A stretch of 64,000 bases of DNA from Actinomycetes bacterium (GTDB lineage: Bacteria; Actinomycetota; Acidimicrobiia; Acidimicrobiales; Microtrichaceae). Where the stretch lies: NCBI GenBank assembly GCA_023389745.1, contig JAEWED010000106.1, positions 6,125 through 70,124 of the forward strand. The letters run 5' to 3'. This document shows positions 60,483 through 64,000 of this stretch, in pieces. Under the pieces are notes generated by a model. The model saw only the letters and a program-made list of their open reading frames with translations. It was not told the DNA's origin and searched no databases. Position 1 is the stretch's first letter. The number at the start of each line of letters is the position of its first letter. The translations under genes and the position numbers were made by a program.

Positions 60483-61589
60483 TCATCCGATCGCCTCGGC
60501 GGGGTCGATGCGCAGCACCCGTCGCAGCGAGAAGACGCTGCCGAGCGCGGCGGCGACCACCAGGAAGACGCCGCTGACGGCGAGCCGTGCGGGACTGATG
60601 GTGAACGGGATGGACCCGACGGGGATCACCAGGTCCAGGATCAATGCCAGCACCGCGCCGATGCTCCAGGCGATCAGGCAGACGACCAACGCCTGCAGCA
60701 GCACCCCTGCGAAGAGCGTGCGCGACCGCGCGCCGATCGCCTTCAGCACCCCGTACATCGACATGCGTTCGACCGTGAGCAGCACGAAGAACAGTGCGAC
60801 GACCACCACGGCGATCAGCACCGTCACGCCGATGATCTGGTTGAAGGTGCTGCGCTGCTCCTTCACGCCGCCGATCGCCTCGGACGCGTCGACGGTGGTG
60901 AGGGTGACCGTCGCGTCGTCGGTGGCGTCGTCGATGCGCCCGGCCACGACCTCGGGATCGGCCGAACCGGTGTCGACCACCATCGCCTGGAACGCGCCGT
61001 CGGGCAGCACCGAGCCGGGGCGGTTCGCGTTGAGCGCCTCTCGCCAGGTGGCCGGCGACGCCCAGAGGGTGCCCTGCCCCGAGTACTGCAGGTCGCGGTC
61101 GATGAAGCCGGCGATCTCGACGGGCGTGCGGGCCTGGCCCAACTCGATCGTCATGCCCTCTTCGAGGCCCTCGGCCTTCAGCGTGGTGTCGGCGTAGACC
61201 GTGCCGTCGGCGGGCGCATCCGGCACTCCCTCGGGTGGGAGCTCGAAGCCGAACACCACGACGTCGAGCAGGTCGCGCTCGTCACGCCCGGGCACCCGGG
61301 CACCGAGCTGCACGACGCCGAGCCCGCCGACGTCGTCGACGCCGTCGACCCCGCGCACGGTCTCGATCGTCCCGGCGTCGACCCGGCTGCGGGGGAACGA
61401 CTCCTCGGAGCCCGACGAGTACACGATCAGCTCACCGGGCTGGGCGAGCACGGCCGACGTCGCACCGTTCAACAGGCCGTCGAGCAGACCGCCGAGCAGC
61501 ATCAGCAGCGATGCGATGAGCGCCAGGATCGCGGTCGCGGTCATGAAGCGACCCGGCCGTCGACGCAGCTCCCTCCACGCGAGCTTCAT
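60483..61589 (-). CDS. FtsX-like ABC permease (second subunit)
   Basis: A 368-residue permease with one N-terminal helix (M-T-A-T-A-I-L-A-L-I-A-S-L-L-M-L), a large extracytoplasmic domain and three C-terminal helices around I-I-G-V-T-V-L-I-A-V-V-V-V-A-L-F-F. The start M-K-L-A-W-R-E-L-R-R-R-P-G-R-F is the typical amphipathic coupling helix and the end R-I-D-P-A-E-A-I-G matches the family. ATG 61589 overlaps the stop of the first permease gene (ATGA). Likely pairs with the other permease as a heterodimer. Confidence 0.92.
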   Translation of the reverse strand: MKLAWRELRRRPGRFMTATAILALIASLLMLLGGLLDGLLNGATSAVLAQPGELIVYSSGSEESFPRSRVDAGTIETVRGVDGVDDVGGLGVVQLGARVPGRDERDLLDVVVFGFELPPEGVPDAPADGTVYADTTLKAEGLEEGMTIELGQARTPVEIAGFIDRDLQYSGQGTLWASPATWREALNANRPGSVLPDGAFQAMVVDTGSADPEVVAGRIDDATDDATVTLTTVDASEAIGGVKEQRSTFNQIIGVTVLIAVVVVALFFVLLTVERMSMYGVLKAIGARSRTLFAGVLLQALVVCLIAWSIGAVLALILDLVIPVGSIPFTISPARLAVSGVFLVVAAALGSVFSLRRVLRIDPAEAIG

Positions 61590-62719
61590 CGTCCGCCTCC
61601 GGTGCCCTTGGTTGCCTCGATCGGGTCGATGGCCAGCACCCGGCGAGCGGCGAACAGCGAGCTGAGCACGCCGAGCACCAACAGCAGCACCGCCCAGAAC
61701 ACCACTGCGCCGCCCTGGAAGCTCAGGGGCACGCCGCCGAGCTGCTGGTTCGACAACGGCAGGTACATGGCGATGCCGATCGCGATGCCCAGGCCCATCA
61801 CCATCAACACCTGTGCGACCAGCGAGCGGACCAGACGCGGTGCGGGCACGCCGACAGCCCGCAGCAGCGTGAGCGCACCGGCCTTCTGCAGGGTGACGAT
61901 CAGGAAGAACAGCCCGGTGACGAGCGGGACGACGAGTCCGTAGAGCAGGAAGATGATCTGGAACGACTGCTGCACCTGCGCGACGCCGGGGGTCTCGGCG
62001 GCAGCGTCGGCCCGGGTGTAGGCATCCGCGTCGGGCACCTGGTCGTTGACCCGCTCGACGAGCTGCTGGGCGCTGACGCCATCCGCGGGCGCGAGCCCGA
62101 TCGCCGCGGGTGGCGCCGAGGTCGCGTCGGGGTTCGTTCCCGTCACGACGGACTCGAAGGTCTCGTACGTGGTGAACAGCGTCGTGCTGGCCTGCAGGCC
62201 GATCTCATCGGCCAGGCCGACGACCTCGAGCTCGACGTCGCCGGGCAGGACCTTGACGGTGTCGCCGATGTCGAAGCCGTCGCCGGCAGACGACGCGAGC
62301 GCCACCACCTCGCCCGAGGACTCGGGCAGTCGCCCCTCGGACATCGTGTCGGGCGCCCCGACCCGTGGGTCGTCGTAGCCGAGGATGGCGACGGACTGCT
62401 CGGCGTTCTCGCCGGGGGCGTCGGTGCGGACGCTGTAGGTGCCCTGTCCGATCCGACCGGCCACGGCGACGCCGTCGACGGACTCGATCTGCTGCTGCAG
62501 CTGCGGAACCACGACGCTGCCCTGGAGGTTGACCCGACCGTCGATCGGGTAGACGAGGACCGGCGCGCTCTGGTTCTGGATCGCCCCGACGAACGAGGTG
62601 ATCAGCCCGACCTGGATGGTCTGCTGGAACAGGATCAGGAAGACCAGCAGCCCGATCGCCCCGGAGAGCAGGGCGAACCGGACGAGCGCCCGACGGATCT
62701 CACGCAGTGCGAGTGCCAC
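61586..62719 (-). CDS. FtsX-like ABC permease (first subunit)
   Basis: A 377-residue permease from GTG 62719 (GTG 62725 gives two more residues). The start A-L-A-L-R-E-I-R-R-A-L-V-R-F-A is the family coupling helix; one helix follows, then an extracytoplasmic domain with E-S-V-D-G-V-A-V-A-G-R-I-G, and three helices at the C-terminus. The end R-V-L-A-I-D-P-I-E-A-T-K matches the family. TATAAA on the minus strand (62735-62730) is the probable -10, leaving almost no leader. Divergent from a TetR regulator, whose probable sites overlap this promoter. Exported substrate unknown. Confidence 0.9.
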   Translation of the reverse strand: MALALREIRRALVRFALLSGAIGLLVFLILFQQTIQVGLITSFVGAIQNQSAPVLVYPIDGRVNLQGSVVVPQLQQQIESVDGVAVAGRIGQGTYSVRTDAPGENAEQSVAILGYDDPRVGAPDTMSEGRLPESSGEVVALASSAGDGFDIGDTVKVLPGDVELEVVGLADEIGLQASTTLFTTYETFESVVTGTNPDATSAPPAAIGLAPADGVSAQQLVERVNDQVPDADAYTRADAAAETPGVAQVQQSFQIIFLLYGLVVPLVTGLFFLIVTLQKAGALTLLRAVGVPAPRLVRSLVAQVLMVMGLGIAIGIAMYLPLSNQQLGGVPLSFQGGAVVFWAVLLLVLGVLSSLFAARRVLAIDPIEATKGTGGGR

Positions 62720-62750
62720 GGACACTGTGTTTATACCAGGACACTATGTC
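62720..62750. promoter_or_regulatory. Exporter promoter flanked by two small palindromes
   Basis: ACACTGTGT (62722-62730) and GACACTATGTC (62740-62750) are perfect small palindromes centred 19 bases apart and share GACACT. The minus-strand -10 TATAAA (62735-62730) lies between them. The direct repeat GGACACTGTG/GGACACTATG (62720, 62739) covers the same sites. This fits an operator bound by the TetR protein encoded just downstream on the plus strand. Confidence 0.65.
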
Positions 62751-62778
62751 TCGCAAGTCGGTGCTGCGTTGCGGCAGA

Positions 62779-63420
62779 ATGGGTGACGTGGCATCCACCT
62801 GGGACGACACCGTCTCCGATCACCGGGACCGACGACGGCAGTCGATCGTCGACGCGACCATGGCCTTGGTCGCCGAACGCGGCATGACCGACGTCTCGAT
62901 GGCCGACGTCGCGAAGGCTGCGGGCATCGGTCGGGCGACGCTCTACCGATACTTCCCCGGCGTCGAGGAGATCGTGGCCGAGCGGGTGCTCGGCACGGTG
63001 CGCTCGCACCACGCGACGCTCGAATCCGCGATCGAGGAGCAGGACGACCCCGTCGAGGCGATCCGGGTCTCGTTGCTGATCCTGCTCGAGTACTTCGCCT
63101 CGGAGTCGCACCGCAACGTCTCGGCCCGGGTGAACCCGGACCAGTTCTCGCCCGAGGTCGGCAAAGAGGTGCACGACGCGTTCGCCCGGATGCACGGCCT
63201 GCTCACCCAGCTCGTGGTCGACGCACAACAGGCCGGCAGCCTTCGCCCCGACGTCGACGCGCCGTTCACCGCGGAGCTGCTCTACCAGATGTTGTCCGCG
63301 GGGCGGGCCGCCGTGGTGAAGGGCCGCCTCACCCCGAGCGACGCCCTCGACCAGATCATGCGTCAGTTCCTGCACGGAGCCGGCGCAGCCGAGTCACCGC
63401 GTCGCCCCAGTCGCCGTTGA
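62779..63420 (+). CDS. TetR family regulator of the divergent ABC exporter
   Basis: A 213-residue regulator. The DNA-binding domain is [21 protein letters not shown] then [16 protein letters not shown]; the ligand domain is helical and of normal length. ATG 62779 was chosen, but GTG 62788, seven bases after CAGAAT, would fit a leaderless start. Probably represses the exporter operon through the sites at 62720-62750. Its last 65 bases overlap the 3' end of the convergent GH3 gene. Confidence 0.9.
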   Translation: MGDVASTWDDTVSDHRDRRRQSIVDATMALVAERGMTDVSMADVAKAAGIGRATLYRYFPGVEEIVAERVLGTVRSHHATLESAIEEQDDPVEAIRVSLLILLEYFASESHRNVSARVNPDQFSPEVGKEVHDAFARMHGLLTQLVVDAQQAGSLRPDVDAPFTAELLYQMLSAGRAAVVKGRLTPSDALDQIMRQFLHGAGAAESPRRPSRR

Positions 63421-64000
63421 GCGCGTCGAGCGCGGCGTCGACCATCGGGAAGGTGACCATGCCACCGCTGAGCAGCACGAGGGCGCGCACCGGCCCCTCG
63501 CGCAGTGCGGTGGACACCATCTTCAACGTGGCCTCGTCGGGGTCGGGGAACTCCTGGGCCGAGCGCTTGAGGCCTTCGCGCAGCACCTGAGCGGCGACGA
63601 CCCTGCCGATCCTGGTCGTCTCGATCTCACCGAGGGTCGAGTTGCGGTGGAAGGGCCGCGCCGCGGGGATCGGCGGGAGCCGTCGACCGAGCATCGCGGT
63701 GAACTCCTCGTCGGTCGCGACGACACCTCGTGGCGACGCTGCGGGCGCGAGCTCGTCCGCGGACTCGACGTGGTGCGCGAGCGTCGCCGCGGCGTCGACC
63801 GACGACCGGGCGACGACGATCTCGAAGTCGCCCGCTTCCACCAGCCAGTCGTGGGCGGCGACGTCCCACACCGCGAACGAGCGGCGGTCGAGCGCCACGG
63901 CGACGTCGGCCGACTCCCCCGGCGCCAGGTGCACCTTCGCGAAGCCCTTGAGCTCCTTGTCGGGGCGGTGCACCGACGACTCGACGTCGCGCACGTACAC
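63356..64000 (-). CDS. GH3 glycosidase, C-terminal part (5' end missing)
   Basis: The frame is open to the right edge of the window. The visible 214 residues start with [28 protein letters not shown] and F-E-I-V-V-A-R-S-S, the fibronectin-III-like domain that ends many GH3 beta-glucosidases. A further 140-residue C-terminal segment ([12 protein letters not shown] and [14 protein letters not shown]) follows, as in some bacterial GH3 enzymes. Catalytic residues are outside the window, so the activity is inferred. Its last 65 bases overlap the TetR gene. Confidence 0.85.
   Translation of the reverse strand: MYVRDVESSVHRPDKELKGFAKVHLAPGESADVAVALDRRSFAVWDVAAHDWLVEAGDFEIVVARSSVDAAATLAHHVESADELAPAASPRGVVATDEEFTAMLGRRLPPIPAARPFHRNSTLGEIETTRIGRVVAAQVLREGLKRSAQEFPDPDEATLKMVSTALREGPVRALVLLSGGMVTFPMVDAALDALNGDWGDAVTRLRRLRAGTDA

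Overview
The window is high-GC DNA with dense, often overlapping genes, GTG starts, many start codons that sit six to eight bases after a TANNNT box with no Shine-Dalgarno sequence (leaderless pattern), an F420-type luciferase-like oxidoreductase, an IdeR/DtxR-like iron box and a sortase-type LPFTG signal. This points to an actinobacterium. The mix of DUF11 surface proteins and catabolic acyl-CoA/flavin enzymes resembles Acidimicrobiia (Ilumatobacter-like), but that assignment is inference. I see no rRNA, tRNA, CRISPR, insertion sequence or phage genes.

Layout. 1-16 kb: a surface region. The 3' end of a DUF11-repeat protein with an LPFTG anchor (+) is followed by a small membrane protein, a broken gene and a small lipoprotein, then a 10.2-kb gene (-). 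This large gene encodes a degenerate cellulose-synthase-like membrane module with a PilZ domain, fused to about 17 DUF11-like domains. 16-23 kb: a YihY/BrkB membrane protein coupled to an old-yellow-enzyme-type reductase; a convergent SDR / carboxymuconolactone-decarboxylase-like / TetR operon with an obvious operator; and a large arylsulfatase. 23-25 kb: a cupredoxin lipoprotein divergent from an ECF sigma/anti-sigma pair. 25-33 kb: F420-type oxidoreductase, DapB-like dehydrogenase, DAD-like cupin, then an RpiR-controlled catabolic cluster (enolase-superfamily enzyme, amidohydrolase, M14-like peptidase, Asp/Glu racemase). 33-40 kb: an iron-regulated DUF2470-siderophore-interacting protein, a zinc alcohol dehydrogenase, a 41-codon gene not found by length-limited calling, GNAT, a YndJ/DUF1990 pair, a MerR regulator and an Ogt DNA repair protein. 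40-46 kb: a MacAB-like export operon with two membrane-fusion proteins and a Gly/Pro-rich lipoprotein. 46-52 kb: lipoprotein, PPOX protein, cupin, ArsB-like permease, acyl-CoA dehydrogenase. 51.8-56.4 kb: an HsaA/HsaC/HsaD-like flavin monooxygenase, VOC dioxygenase and hydrolase operon ending in TetR and a beta-lactamase-like lipoprotein. 56.5-64 kb: ClC channel, MarR, membrane proteins, a TetR-controlled FtsX-type ABC exporter and the C-terminus of a GH3 glycosidase.

The gene ends are marked by strikingly long palindromes (20-24 bp stems) that look like intrinsic or bidirectional terminators. In two of them the mismatches become G-U pairs only in the transcript of the upstream gene, which argues that they work as RNA. 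The most unusual object is the 3402-residue BcsA-like/PilZ/DUF11 fusion. Its glycosyltransferase fold appears catalytically dead while the PilZ RxxxR motif is kept, so I suggest it is a possible cyclic-di-GMP-responsive surface protein or receptor rather than a polysaccharide synthase.
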